64,000 nt of DNA, taken from contig NZ_JALHMP010000005.1 in assembly GCF_022843985.1 (NCBI RefSeq), positions 124,001 through 188,000 on the forward strand. Reading direction: 5' to 3'. The stretch comes from Phreatobacter sp. (GTDB taxonomy: Bacteria > Pseudomonadota > Alphaproteobacteria > Rhizobiales > Phreatobacteraceae). The notes under the pieces are model-generated. The model saw only the letters and a program-made list of their open reading frames with translations, searched no databases and was not told the origin of the DNA. A program made the translations under genes and the position numbers. Within the stretch, counting starts at the first letter, position 1; the number at the start of each line of letters is the position of its first letter. Positions 26,565-37,686 of this stretch are shown here, one piece after another.

Positions 26565-27761
26565 TCAGCCGGCGCGGGCGTTTTTCCAGTCGCGCTTGAT
26601 CTTCTTGGCCAGCGACCATTTGTGGACTTCGGTCGGGCCATCATAGATGCGGAAGGCCCGGACCTCGCGGAACACCTGCTCGACCATGGTATCGCCGGAG
26701 ACGCCCGTGCCGCCCATGACCTGCACGCAGCGATCGGCGATGCGCATCAGCGCCTCGGAGACGGCCACCTTGGTCATGGAGCTCTCGGCGGTGCCGAGCG
26801 AGCCGCCATCGAGGACCCCGGCGCACCAGTCGATCATCAGTTCGGCCTGTTTCAGGTCGATGAGGTTGTCGGCCAGCATGAAGCCGACGCCCTCGTGGTC
26901 GATGAGCGTCTTGCCGAAGGCCTCGCGGCGGCAGGCATAGTCGGTGGCGATCTCGTTGGCGCGGGTGCAGGCGCCAAGCCAGCGCATGCAATGCGACAGG
27001 CGGGCGGGTGAGAGGCGTACCTGGGCATATTTGAAGCCCTCGCCGCTCGCCCCCAGCATCTGGTCGGCCGGTACGCGCAGATTGTCGATGGTGACGACGG
27101 CATGGCCGCCCGGCATCGAAGAATCGATGGTGTCGAGCACCCGTTCGAGGCGGATGGCCGGGTCCGGCAGGTCGACGAGGAACATGCAGGCGCCGTCGTC
27201 GGACTTCGCCATGACGATACCGACCCTGGCGCCCTCGGCTCCGGTGATGAAGGCCTTGCGGCCGTTGATCACCCAGTGGTTGCCGTCGAGCCGGCAGGTG
27301 GTCTTCATCATCGAGGGATCGGAGCCGGCGCCCCCCTCCATGGCCGGCTCGGTCATGAAGAAGGCAGAGCGGGCTCGGCCCTCGACGAGCGGCTTCAGGA
27401 AGCGCGCCTTCTGGGCCTCCGAGCCGACCTTGCCGAGCAGATACATGTTGCCTTCGTCGGGAGCTGCCGTGTTGACGGCGGTCGGCCCGAGGATCGAGAG
27501 GCCGGAGCGGATCAGCACATAGGCGGTCTCGGCCTGGGTCAGGTGGTCGCCGTCGCCGAGGATGTGGGGCGTGAGGACGCCGGCGGCGCGGGCCTTGCCG
27601 CGCATCTCGTGGACCAGTTCCTCGGTCGGGCCGTGCGGGCCCTGGCGCGGGTCCTTCTCGTAGGGGATGACGACATCGCGGACGAAGGCCTCGACCTTTG
27701 CCGCAATGGCCTTGGCCCGCGGCGTGGCACCGGCGGGCTCGACGGCGGCGTGGCCGCTCAT
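26565..27761 (-). CDS. Acyl-CoA dehydrogenase family protein
   Basis: This 398-residue flavoprotein of the ACAD10/11-like group has FFMTEPAMEGGAGSDPSMM (FAD/substrate region), the middle beta domain, and QVMGGTGVSGDTMVEQVFREVRAFRIYDGPTEVHKWSLAKK at the end. The catalytic-base position in YDG is Asp, where classic enzymes have Glu (YEG), as in ACAD11-like proteins. The start at 27761 overlaps the SDR stop by 4 bp. It would form a 2-enoyl-CoA and pass electrons to ETF. Confidence 0.9.
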   Translation of the reverse strand: MSGHAAVEPAGATPRAKAIAAKVEAFVRDVVIPYEKDPRQGPHGPTEELVHEMRGKARAAGVLTPHILGDGDHLTQAETAYVLIRSGLSILGPTAVNTAAPDEGNMYLLGKVGSEAQKARFLKPLVEGRARSAFFMTEPAMEGGAGSDPSMMKTTCRLDGNHWVINGRKAFITGAEGARVGIVMAKSDDGACMFLVDLPDPAIRLERVLDTIDSSMPGGHAVVTIDNLRVPADQMLGASGEGFKYAQVRLSPARLSHCMRWLGACTRANEIATDYACRREAFGKTLIDHEGVGFMLADNLIDLKQAELMIDWCAGVLDGGSLGTAESSMTKVAVSEALMRIADRCVQVMGGTGVSGDTMVEQVFREVRAFRIYDGPTEVHKWSLAKKIKRDWKNARAG

Positions 27762-28519
27762 TTCGGTGTCATCCGGATGGCGCCGTCGAGGCGGATGGTC
27801 TCGCCGTTCAGCATGGGGTTGGTGACGATGGCCTCGACCATCATGGCATATTCGTCCGGGTGGCCCAGGCGCGAGGGGAAGGGCACCTGGGCGCCGAGCG
27901 AATCCTGCGCCTCCTTGGGCAGCGAGCCCATCAGGGGCGTCAGGAAGAGGCCGGGGGCGATGGTGACGACGCGGATGCCGTAGCGGGCGAGCTCGCGGGC
28001 GATGGGCAGGGTCATGCCGACGATGCCGCCCTTGGAGGCAGCATAGGCAGGCTGGCCGATCTGGCCGTCGAAGGCGGCCACCGAGGCGGTGTTGACGATG
28101 ACGCCGCGCTCCTCGCCGACGGGATCGGCGGTGTGCAGGCGGGCGGCGAACTTGGACAGCACGTTGAAGGTGCCGATCAGGTTCACCTGGATGATCTTGT
28201 TGAAGTCGCCCAGCGGCAGGGGCGAGCCGTCGCGGGCGATGACCTTGGCGGGCGGGCCGATGCCGGCACAGTTGACGCAGATGCGCGCCTTGCCGTGCAG
28301 GCCCTCGGCCTCGGCGAGGGCAGCGTCGACCGCCGCCTCGTCGACGACATTGACCCTGACGAAATGGCCGCCGATCTCGGCAGCGTGCTTGCGGCCGAGC
28401 TCCTCGTTGAGATCGAAGATGGTCACCTTGGCGCCGGCCCTGGCGAGCCGCGCCGCCGTGGCGCCGCCGAGCCCGGAGGCCCCTCCCGTGACGATCGCCG
28501 CCATACCCCGTGCGTCCAT
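27758..28519 (-). CDS. SDR oxidoreductase, 3-hydroxyacyl-CoA dehydrogenase type 2-like
   Basis: This 253-residue short-chain dehydrogenase has the NAD site TGGASGLGGATAARL, NTASVAAFDGQIGQPAYAASKGG with Ser, Tyr and Lys of the catalytic set (YAASK), and the PGLFLTPLM loop. It resembles HSD17B10/type-2 hydroxyacyl-CoA dehydrogenases, which oxidise 3-hydroxyacyl-CoA with NAD. It is first in the operon; its stop overlaps the acyl-CoA dehydrogenase start. Confidence 0.9.
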   Translation of the reverse strand: MDARGMAAIVTGGASGLGGATAARLARAGAKVTIFDLNEELGRKHAAEIGGHFVRVNVVDEAAVDAALAEAEGLHGKARICVNCAGIGPPAKVIARDGSPLPLGDFNKIIQVNLIGTFNVLSKFAARLHTADPVGEERGVIVNTASVAAFDGQIGQPAYAASKGGIVGMTLPIARELARYGIRVVTIAPGLFLTPLMGSLPKEAQDSLGAQVPFPSRLGHPDEYAMMVEAIVTNPMLNGETIRLDGAIRMTPK

Positions 28520-28649
28520 GATCCGCTGCCTCCTGCGCCGCGACCCTCCGGCCTGCCGGTCGGCCGTGCTGTTGTCCTGTCCCGAAGGCCTGCACCTTTG
28601 TCGGGGGACGGCGGATGGTCAATCAGTCGAGCGGGGGATGGCTGCCAAT

Positions 28650-28913
28650 TTATCGGACCAGGAAGGCAAGCAGGCCGAGGACGCCGGTGATGGCGAGGAG
28701 AATGTACCGGGCGGATGAGCCGAACAGGTGGAGGCCGAGCGCGCCGGCCAGACACATCGCGGCGATCACACCGGCGATCACGGTGGCTTCGATGGCTCCA
28801 GCGCCCTGGAGGGTGCCGAGGATCCAGCAGCCGACAAACATGATCGGGGACAATTTCAGCAGGGCGCCGACCAATTTGCGCCGGACTGCGGGGTCATCGA
28901 GGTTGTGTCTCAT
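28650..28913 (-). CDS. Small membrane protein (87 aa)
   Basis: No named family. After a basic opening (RHNLDDPAVRRKLVGALLKLSP) there are three hydrophobic stretches (IMFVGCWILGTL, ATVIAGVIAAMCLAGALGLHLF, YILLAITGVLGLLAFLV). The start at 28913 is chosen because upstream codons are polar and lack a ribosome site. It lies between the acyl-CoA operon and the efflux operon and shares a strand with the former. Confidence 0.55.
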   Translation of the reverse strand: MRHNLDDPAVRRKLVGALLKLSPIMFVGCWILGTLQGAGAIEATVIAGVIAAMCLAGALGLHLFGSSARYILLAITGVLGLLAFLVR

Positions 28914-29122
28914 GGCGCAGGCATCCACCGGAGGAAACGGCCGGGCCTTTGCCGGCTGGCCCGGATCCTGGCTGCGGCCTGCTGCCAATCACGGGACCTT
29001 TCCCGTGTAGCCTTCAGGGAGTCGGCTCACAAGCGCTGTCGCCGCGTCGGGACCGACCGGCGCGAACCGTCGTCACATCCAGGTGATGCCGGCCTTCGCG
29101 CTCTTGCCGCGTCGCAGCAAGT

Positions 29123-29146
29123 CCGATACATTCACGATTGTATGTA
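29123..29146. promoter_or_regulatory. Probable TetR-family operator upstream of the RND efflux genes
   Basis: A 24-bp element with half sites GATACATT and TTGTATGTA matches the known 24-bp AcrR operator of E. coli at 17 of 24 positions by my alignment. ATACA (29126-29130) and TGTAT (29139-29143) are exact inverted arms. It lies in an A/T-rich stretch 56 bp before the adaptor gene, where promoter overlap is expected. The TetR regulator at the end of this same operon is the obvious ligand. Confidence 0.65.
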
Positions 29147-29201
29147 TTTTTCTTTTTTCTGGCGATCGACCCTCGGGCCGGCGCGGGGATCGGGGCCTCC
29201 G

Positions 29202-30380
29202 ATGTCGTTTTTCCGTTTTCTGTCCATGGCGCTCCTCCTCGTCGGCCTCGCCGCCTGCAACGATTCCGGCAGCACGGCGCCGCGGCCGGCGGCGGCGCCG
29301 CCGCCGGCGCCCGTCGGCATCGTCTCGGTGACGGCCGGCGCCGTCCCGATCATCAGCGAACTGCCCGGCCGGATCGCGCCGACGCGGATCGCCCAGGTGC
29401 GTCCTCGCGTCTCCGGCATCATCGTTGCCCGGGTGTTCCAGCAGGGCAGCCTGGTGAAGGAGGGCGACGTGCTCTACCGCATCGACCCCGAGCCTTTCCG
29501 GGTGGAGGTCGAGCGCTCCAGGGCGACCATGCAGCGCGCCCAGGCGACGCGCCTCCTCGCCCAGCAGCAGAACGAGCGCGTCGAGCAGCTGCGCGAGCGC
29601 AATGTGGCGAGCCCGCAGCAGCTCGACAGCGCCGTCGCGGCACTCGCCCAGGCCGATGCCGACGTCGCCAGCGCCAAGGCGGGCCTCGCGGCAGCCGAGC
29701 TCAACCTGAAATATGCCGACATCACCGCGCCGATCAGCGGCCGCATCGGCCGGGCGCTGATCACCGAGGGTGCGCTGGTGGCGGCCAACGGCGCCGAGGC
29801 TCTCGCCACGATCCAGCAGTTGGACCCGATCTATGCCGACTTCACCCAGTCGGCGACCGACCTCATCCGCTTGCGCCGCGCCATGCAGGCGGGTGCCGTG
29901 ACGCCCGACCAGGGCGATGAAGCGGCGGTGAAGCTGATCCTCGACGACGGCAGCCCCTATCCCCATACGGGCCGCCTCCTGTTCTCCGAGGCGACGGTCG
30001 ATGCCGGCACCGGTCAGGTGACGCTGCGCGGCGAATTCCCCAATCCCAACGGCGACCTCCTGCCCGGCATGTATGTCCGCGTGCTGATCGAACAGGGCAT
30101 CCAGCCGAACGCCATCGCCGTGCCGCAGCAGGCGATCCAGCGCGACACGGCGGGCCGGGCGCAGCTCTACGTCGTCAAGGCGGACGATACGGTGGAGGTT
30201 CGCATCGTCAGGACGAGCCGCATGGTCGGCACCAATGCAGTGATCGACGAGGGCCTCTCGGCTGGCGATCGCGTCGTCGTCGAGGGCTTCCAGCGCCTGC
30301 GACCGGGTGGAAAGGTCGCCGCGAGCCCCTGGGCGCCGCCGGCGCAAGGCGCCGCCCCGGCCGCTGCCGCTGGCCGATAA
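29202..30380 (+). CDS. RND efflux periplasmic adaptor (AcrA/MexA-like lipoprotein)
   Basis: This 392-residue membrane-fusion protein has a lipoprotein signal ending LLLVGLAAC with Cys19 as acylation site. The lipoyl half-motifs RPRVSGIIVARVFQQGSLVKEGDVLYRID and YADITAPISGRIGRALITEGALV flank a coiled-coil hairpin rich in Gln/Glu. The beta-barrel and membrane-proximal domain end in FQRLRPGGKV, as in AcrA/MexA. It links the inner-membrane pump to an outer-membrane TolC-like channel, which is not encoded here. The permease gene starts 12 bp later. Confidence 0.93.
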   Translation: MSFFRFLSMALLLVGLAACNDSGSTAPRPAAAPPPAPVGIVSVTAGAVPIISELPGRIAPTRIAQVRPRVSGIIVARVFQQGSLVKEGDVLYRIDPEPFRVEVERSRATMQRAQATRLLAQQQNERVEQLRERNVASPQQLDSAVAALAQADADVASAKAGLAAAELNLKYADITAPISGRIGRALITEGALVAANGAEALATIQQLDPIYADFTQSATDLIRLRRAMQAGAVTPDQGDEAAVKLILDDGSPYPHTGRLLFSEATVDAGTGQVTLRGEFPNPNGDLLPGMYVRVLIEQGIQPNAIAVPQQAIQRDTAGRAQLYVVKADDTVEVRIVRTSRMVGTNAVIDEGLSAGDRVVVEGFQRLRPGGKVAASPWAPPAQGAAPAAAAGR

Positions 30381-30392
30381 GGACCCAGGACC

Positions 30393-33300
30393 ATGCCCCA
30401 GTTCTTCATCGGCAGGCCCATCTTCGCCTGGGTCATCGCCATCCTCATCATGCTGGCCGGCCTCATCGCCATCCCGATGCTGCCGATCGCGCAGTATCCC
30501 GACGTCGCGCCGCCGCAGATCACCATCAACACGGCCTATCCCGGAGCCTCGCCGGAGGACGCCTACCAGTCGGTCACCCGGCCGATCGAGGAGGAGCTGA
30601 ACGGCATCGAGGGCCTGATCTATTTCGAATCCGTCGCCGACACGACCGGGGCGATCCAGATCACCGCCACGTTCCGGCCGGGCACCAACGGTGCCGCCGC
30701 GGCGGTCGAGGTGCAGAACCGCGTGCGCCGCGTCGAACCGCGCCTGCCGCGCGCGGTGAGCCAGCAGGGCGTGCAGGTCGACCAGGCCCGGTCGAACTTC
30801 CTGCTCGTCGCGACGCTGACCTCGACCGACGGCTCGATGGACGATATCGGCCTCGGCGACTACATGAGCCGCAACATTCTTGGCGAGATCCGGCGCGTGC
30901 CGGGGGTTGGCCGGGCCCAGCTCTTCGCCTCCGAGCGCGCCATGCGCATCTGGCTCGACCCGGACAAGATGGTCGGCCTCAACCTGACCGCCGCCGACGT
31001 CACCGCCGCCGTCACTGCGCAGAATGCGCAGGTCTCGGCGGGGTCCATCGGCTCGCTGCCAAACCCCATCAACCAGCAGGTGACCGCGACCGTCATGGTC
31101 AAGGGGCAGCTCGCGTCGCCGGACGAGTTCGGCGCCATCGTGCTGCGCGCCAATCGCGACGGCTCGCTGGTCCGGCTGAGGGACATCGCGCGGATCGAGG
31201 TCGGCGCCCAGGCCTATGCGACCTCGGCGCGCCTCAATGGCAAGCCGGCCGCCGCCCTCGCGGTCCAGCTGTCGCCGACCGGCAATGCCATGGCGACCGC
31301 CGAAGCGGTCAAGAAGCGGCTGGATGAACTCGCGCCCTTCTTCCCGCCGGGCGTCGAACATGCGGTGCCCTACGACACCTCGCCCTTCGTCAGGGTGTCG
31401 ATCGAGAAGGTGCTGCACACGCTGCTCGAGGCCATGGTGCTGGTCTTCCTCGTCATGTTCCTGTTCCTGCAGAACCTGCGCTACACGCTGATCCCGGCGA
31501 TCGTGGTGCCGGTGGCGCTGCTCGGCACCTGCGCGGTGATGTATGTCACCGGCTTCTCCATCAACGTGCTCACCATGTTCGCGATGGTGCTCGCCATCGG
31601 CATCCTCGTCGACGACGCCATTGTCGTGGTGGAGAATGTCGAGCGGATCATGGCGGAGGAGGGACTGCCGCCGAAGGAGGCGACCCGCAAGGCCATGGGC
31701 CAGATCACCGGGGCGGTCATCGGCATCACCGCGGTCCTGGTCTCGGTGTTCATCCCGCTCGCCTTCTTCCCCGGCGCGGTGGGCGTGATCTACAAGCAGT
31801 TCAGCCTGACCATGGTCGTGTCGATCCTGTTCTCGGCCTTCCTGGCGCTCAGCCTGACGCCGGCCCTGGCGGCGACCTTCCTCAAGCCTGTGGCCGCGGG
31901 CCACCATCACGGCAAGCGCGGCTTCTTCGGCTGGTTCAACCGCGGCCTCGACCGGACGACCCGCGGCTATGGCAGCGTCGTCTCCTATATGGTCCGCCGC
32001 GGCGGCCGCTTCATGATCATCTACGTCGTGCTGCTGGCCGGCCTCGGCTATCTCTACATGCGGCTGCCGACCTCGTTCCTGCCGAACGAGGACCAGGGCT
32101 ACATCATCGTCAACTTCCAGGCGCCCTCGGACGCCACCGTCAACCGCACCCTGGCCGCCATCGAAACCGCCGAGAAGCAGTTTGCCGGTGAGCCGGGCGT
32201 CGCCCGTATCGTGACGGTGCGCGGCTTCTCTTTCTTCGGGCAGGGACAGAACGCCGCCCTGGCCTTCGTGACCTTGAAGGACTGGAGCGAACGCGGCCCG
32301 GGTGACGCGGCGAATGCCATCGCGCTGCGCGGCACGATCGCGCTGTCGCGGCTGCGCGACGCCATCGTCTTCGGCCTGTCGCCGCCGCCCATCCAGGGCC
32401 TCGGCAATTCCAACGGCTTCTCCTTCCGCCTGCAGGCGCGCGGCGGCCAGACCCAGCAGCAGCTCGCCGCGGCGCGCGACCAACTGATCGGTGCCGCCAT
32501 GCGCAGCCCGATCCTGACGCAGGTCTTCGTCGAGGGCCTCCCCGACGCCGCCCAGGTGTCGCTGATCGTCGATCGCGAGAAGGCGAACACCTTCGGGGTC
32601 ACCTTCGCCGACATCAACGCGACGATCTCCACCCATCTCGGCTCGGCCTATGTCAACGATTTCCCCAATGCCGGCCGCCTGCAGCGGGTGCTGGTGCAGG
32701 GCGATGCAGCGAGCCGCATGCAGACCTCGGACCTCCTGAACCTCAACGTGCGCAATTCCAACGGCGGCATGGTGCCGCTCTCGGCCTTCGCCCGCATCGA
32801 GTGGCAGCGCGGCCCCTCGCAGATCGTCGGCTACAATGGCTATCCCGCCATCCGCATCTCGGGCTCAGCCGCTCCGGGCTATTCCTCGGGCGACGCCATC
32901 GCCGAGATGCAGCGCCTCGCCGGGCAATTGCCGCCGGGCTTCGGCTATGAATGGACGGGGCAGTCGTTGCAGGAGATCCTGGCGGGCTCGCAGGCGCCAC
33001 TCCTCATCGCGCTGTCCTGCATCCTCGTCTTCCTCTGCCTCGCGGCGCTCTATGAAAGCTGGACGATCCCGATCTCGGTGCTGCTGGTCGTCCCCCTCGG
33101 CGTCATCGGCTCGGTGACGGCGGTGACCCTGCGCGGCATGCCGAACGACGTCTATTTCATGGTCGGCCTGGTCGCGATCATCGGGCTGTCGGCAAAGAAC
33201 GCCATCCTCATCATCGAGTTCGCCAAGGACCTGAGGGCGGAGGGCAAGGGTATCCTCGAGGCGACGATCGAGGCGGCGCATCTGCGCTTCCGGCCGATCA

Positions 33301-33533
33301 TCATGACCTCGCTGGCCTTCGCGCTCGGCGTGCTGCCCCTCGCCATCGCCTCGGGTGCCAGCGCGGCCAGCCAGCAGGCGCTGGGCACGGGCGTGCTCGG
33401 CGGCATGATCTCGGCCACGGTCCTCGCCGTGTTCTTCGTCCCCGTCTTCTTCGTCGTGGTGACGCGGCTGATGGGCGGGCGGGACAAGCCGGCGCCAGCA
33501 GAGGCGCCTGCGGCCTCCGATCCTCGGAACTAG
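30393..33533 (+). CDS. RND multidrug efflux permease (AcrB/MexB-like, HAE-1)
   Basis: This 1046-residue, 12-helix pump has the length of AcrB. The proton-relay acids are present as DD in LAIGILVDDAIVVVENV (TM4), and the TM10 Lys lies in IIGLSAKNAILIIEFAK. N-terminal FFIGRPIFAWVIAI and the paired large periplasmic loops are normal. It should export hydrophobic drugs, solvents or bile-salt-like compounds in exchange for protons. It sits in an adaptor-pump-repressor operon; the TetR gene begins 4 bp after its stop. Confidence 0.95.
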   Translation: MPQFFIGRPIFAWVIAILIMLAGLIAIPMLPIAQYPDVAPPQITINTAYPGASPEDAYQSVTRPIEEELNGIEGLIYFESVADTTGAIQITATFRPGTNGAAAAVEVQNRVRRVEPRLPRAVSQQGVQVDQARSNFLLVATLTSTDGSMDDIGLGDYMSRNILGEIRRVPGVGRAQLFASERAMRIWLDPDKMVGLNLTAADVTAAVTAQNAQVSAGSIGSLPNPINQQVTATVMVKGQLASPDEFGAIVLRANRDGSLVRLRDIARIEVGAQAYATSARLNGKPAAALAVQLSPTGNAMATAEAVKKRLDELAPFFPPGVEHAVPYDTSPFVRVSIEKVLHTLLEAMVLVFLVMFLFLQNLRYTLIPAIVVPVALLGTCAVMYVTGFSINVLTMFAMVLAIGILVDDAIVVVENVERIMAEEGLPPKEATRKAMGQITGAVIGITAVLVSVFIPLAFFPGAVGVIYKQFSLTMVVSILFSAFLALSLTPALAATFLKPVAAGHHHGKRGFFGWFNRGLDRTTRGYGSVVSYMVRRGGRFMIIYVVLLAGLGYLYMRLPTSFLPNEDQGYIIVNFQAPSDATVNRTLAAIETAEKQFAGEPGVARIVTVRGFSFFGQGQNAALAFVTLKDWSERGPGDAANAIALRGTIALSRLRDAIVFGLSPPPIQGLGNSNGFSFRLQARGGQTQQQLAAARDQLIGAAMRSPILTQVFVEGLPDAAQVSLIVDREKANTFGVTFADINATISTHLGSAYVNDFPNAGRLQRVLVQGDAASRMQTSDLLNLNVRNSNGGMVPLSAFARIEWQRGPSQIVGYNGYPAIRISGSAAPGYSSGDAIAEMQRLAGQLPPGFGYEWTGQSLQEILAGSQAPLLIALSCILVFLCLAALYESWTIPISVLLVVPLGVIGSVTAVTLRGMPNDVYFMVGLVAIIGLSAKNAILIIEFAKDLRAEGKGILEATIEAAHLRFRPIIMTSLAFALGVLPLAIASGASAASQQALGTGVLGGMISATVLAVFFVPVFFVVVTRLMGGRDKPAPAEAPAASDPRN

Positions 33534-33537
33534 GGCC

Positions 33538-34188
33538 GTGGCGCGACGCACCAAGGCGGAGGCGGAGGAGACGCGTCGCGGTCTCCTCGACGCGGCCGAG
33601 AGGATCTTCCATGCCAAGGGGGTGGCGACGACCTCGCTTGAGGAGATCGCCGCCGAGGCCGGGGTGACACGCGGGGCGGTCTACTGGCATTTCGCCAACA
33701 AGGCGGACCTGTTCATGGCGCTGTTCGACGATGCGCCGCTGATCCACGACGACCTTCTGGCGCCGCTGGCACTCAGTGAGCATCCCGACCCGCTGGCGCT
33801 GGTGGAAGAGCTGGCCATCGGCGCGCTGACGCTGCTGGCCGGCGACGCGCGTCGTCAGCGCATCTACACGATCCTGACCCTGTGCGAGTATCGGGACGAA
33901 TTCGGCGTGGTCCTGCAGCGCACCCTGGAGACCATGGACCGTGCCCATGCGCAGTTCGCCAGCGCCTTCGCCGAGGCGGACCGGCGCGGCATCCTGGCGC
34001 CGTCATGGCCGCACGGAACGGCGGCGGCCGCCTTCCAGTGGCTGCTGCACGGGCTGATTGTCGACTGGCTGAAATTCGGTCGCCGCTTCGACCTCGTCGA
34101 GCGGGGCAGCAGCGTGATCCGGGCGCAGTTCCAGGCCTATCGGCACCGCTGCGTGCCGGCCGGCATCCCCGTTCTTGCGCCGGCGTGA
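33538..34188 (+). CDS. TetR-family repressor (AcrR/TtgR-like)
   Basis: This 216-residue regulator has an N-terminal TetR DNA-binding domain: FHAKGVATTSLEEIAAEAGVTRGAVYWHFANKADLFMALF, whose GAVYWHF recognition-helix region is characteristic of AcrR, TtgR and MexR-type pump repressors. The C-terminal helical domain with the final VLQRTLETMDRAHAQFA pattern also matches the AcrR group. The start is GTG, 4 bp after the pump gene, so it is made from the operon it likely represses through the site at 29123-29146. Confidence 0.9.
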   Translation: MARRTKAEAEETRRGLLDAAERIFHAKGVATTSLEEIAAEAGVTRGAVYWHFANKADLFMALFDDAPLIHDDLLAPLALSEHPDPLALVEELAIGALTLLAGDARRQRIYTILTLCEYRDEFGVVLQRTLETMDRAHAQFASAFAEADRRGILAPSWPHGTAAAAFQWLLHGLIVDWLKFGRRFDLVERGSSVIRAQFQAYRHRCVPAGIPVLAPA

Positions 34189-34197
34189 AGCCGGGCG

Positions 34198-34229
34198 CCC
34201 GCACGCGGCCGCTTGGTGCCGCGTGCGGG
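34198..34229. terminator. Bidirectional hairpin between tetR and katG
   Basis: CCCGCACGCGGC (34198-34209) and GCCGCGTGCGGG (34218-34229) form a perfect 12-bp stem with an 8-nt loop. It lies in the 54-bp gap between the convergent TetR-type gene and katG. No T-run follows, so Rho may still be needed. Confidence 0.6.
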
Positions 34230-34242
34230 ATCGGCGTGGCGG

Positions 34243-36588
<2,346 letters not shown>

Positions 36589-36629
36589 TCACCCCTTCTA
36601 GCGAAGTCATTTCATTAGACTAAGTTGAA

Positions 36630-36649
36630 TTATCTGATTGTGACGATAA
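36630..36649. promoter_or_regulatory. Dyad in the katG-oxyR intergenic region, candidate OxyR site
   Basis: TTATC (36630-36634) and GATAA (36645-36649) form an exact inverted repeat with a 10-nt A/T-rich spacer, 10 bp before the oxyR start, in a low-GC stretch (36600-36660). LysR-type regulators commonly bind such dyads near their own divergent promoter. The match to the E. coli OxyR consensus (four ATAG elements) is partial. Confidence 0.45.
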
Positions 36650-36658
36650 GCTCGAATT

Positions 36659-37573
36659 ATGATCAACGTCACTTTCAAGCAGTTGCGCTATGTCGACGCG
36701 CTGGCGCGCCACGGTCATTTCGGCCGGGCGGCGGAGTCATGCGCCATTTCGCAACCCGCCCTGTCGATGCAAATCCGCGAGCTGGAGGACGGCCTCGGGA
36801 CGCCGCTGTTCGAGCGGGGTGTCCGGCAGGTGCGGTTGACTGCCTTCGGCGAGGCCTTCTCGGCGCGGGCCCGCGACATCCTGCGGGCGGTCGATGAACT
36901 GGGCGACCTCGCCCGCGCCTCGCGGGCCGGCCTCGTGGGGCGCTTGCGCATCGGTATCATTCCGACGGTGGCGCCCTATCTGCTGCCGGCGGTCATCGGC
37001 GATCTCGGACGCAGCCATGCCGGGCTCGACCTCCGCATCCGCGAGACGCAGACGCCCAAACTCATCCAGGAGCTGAACGAGGGGCGGCTCGACACCGCCA
37101 TCGTTGCCCTGCCGGTCTCCGAGCCCTCGATGACAGAGACCGCCCTCTTCCGCGAGGATTTCGTGCTGGTGCGGCCCAGCGTCGATGCCGGCAAGGCGGT
37201 GCCGAGCGCCGAGATGCTGCGCGAGATGCGGCTCCTGCTGCTGGAGGAAGGCCATTGCTTCCGCGACCAGGCGCTCTCGTTCTGCGGCCTGACTGCCGCC
37301 AGGCCGAAGGAAATGCTCGATGGCAGCACCCTGTCGACCCTGGTGCAGATGGTCGGTGTCGGGGTCGGCGTGACCCTGATCCCGGACATGGCGGTCGCGG
37401 TGGAGACGCGGTCGGCGCCGGTCTCGATTGTCCGTTTCGAGGATCCGCGGCCCTCGCGCACCATCGGCATGATCTGGCGCCGGACGAGTCCGCTCGCCAA
37501 GCAATTGTCGGAGGTCGCCGATGTCGTGCGCCTGTCGGCGCAGACGATGCGGCGCATGCATGCGGCCCTGTGA
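36659..37573 (+). CDS. oxyR: Hydrogen-peroxide-inducible regulator OxyR
   Basis: This 304-residue LysR-family activator has the winged helix (FKQLRYVDALARHGHFGRAAESCAISQPALSMQIRELE) and a C-terminal sensor domain. The peroxide-sensing pair is conserved: Cys200 and Cys209 in GHCFRDQALSFC match Cys199 and Cys208 of E. coli OxyR. This separates it from generic LysR proteins. It is divergent from katG by 202 bp and should activate it when oxidised. No strong ribosome site precedes the ATG. Confidence 0.95.
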   Translation: MINVTFKQLRYVDALARHGHFGRAAESCAISQPALSMQIRELEDGLGTPLFERGVRQVRLTAFGEAFSARARDILRAVDELGDLARASRAGLVGRLRIGIIPTVAPYLLPAVIGDLGRSHAGLDLRIRETQTPKLIQELNEGRLDTAIVALPVSEPSMTETALFREDFVLVRPSVDAGKAVPSAEMLREMRLLLLEEGHCFRDQALSFCGLTAARPKEMLDGSTLSTLVQMVGVGVGVTLIPDMAVAVETRSAPVSIVRFEDPRPSRTIGMIWRRTSPLAKQLSEVADVVRLSAQTMRRMHAAL

Positions 37574-37686
37574 GGGTGCGCGTTGTTGTCCTACCGCTCG
37601 CGACGCGTATACCGGCCGCCGGTCGAGCCAGACATCATTAAGGGATGACTTGTAGAAAAGGTGATTGGCTTTTCGGGCGAGTTGTC

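Noticed and set aside
29073..32636. Very long leftward open frame (about 1187 codons) across the RND efflux genes
   Set aside because: It lies antisense to clear AcrA/AcrB-type genes; its product is Arg/His/Asp-rich low complexity with no domain. Such frames are common opposite GC-rich genes.
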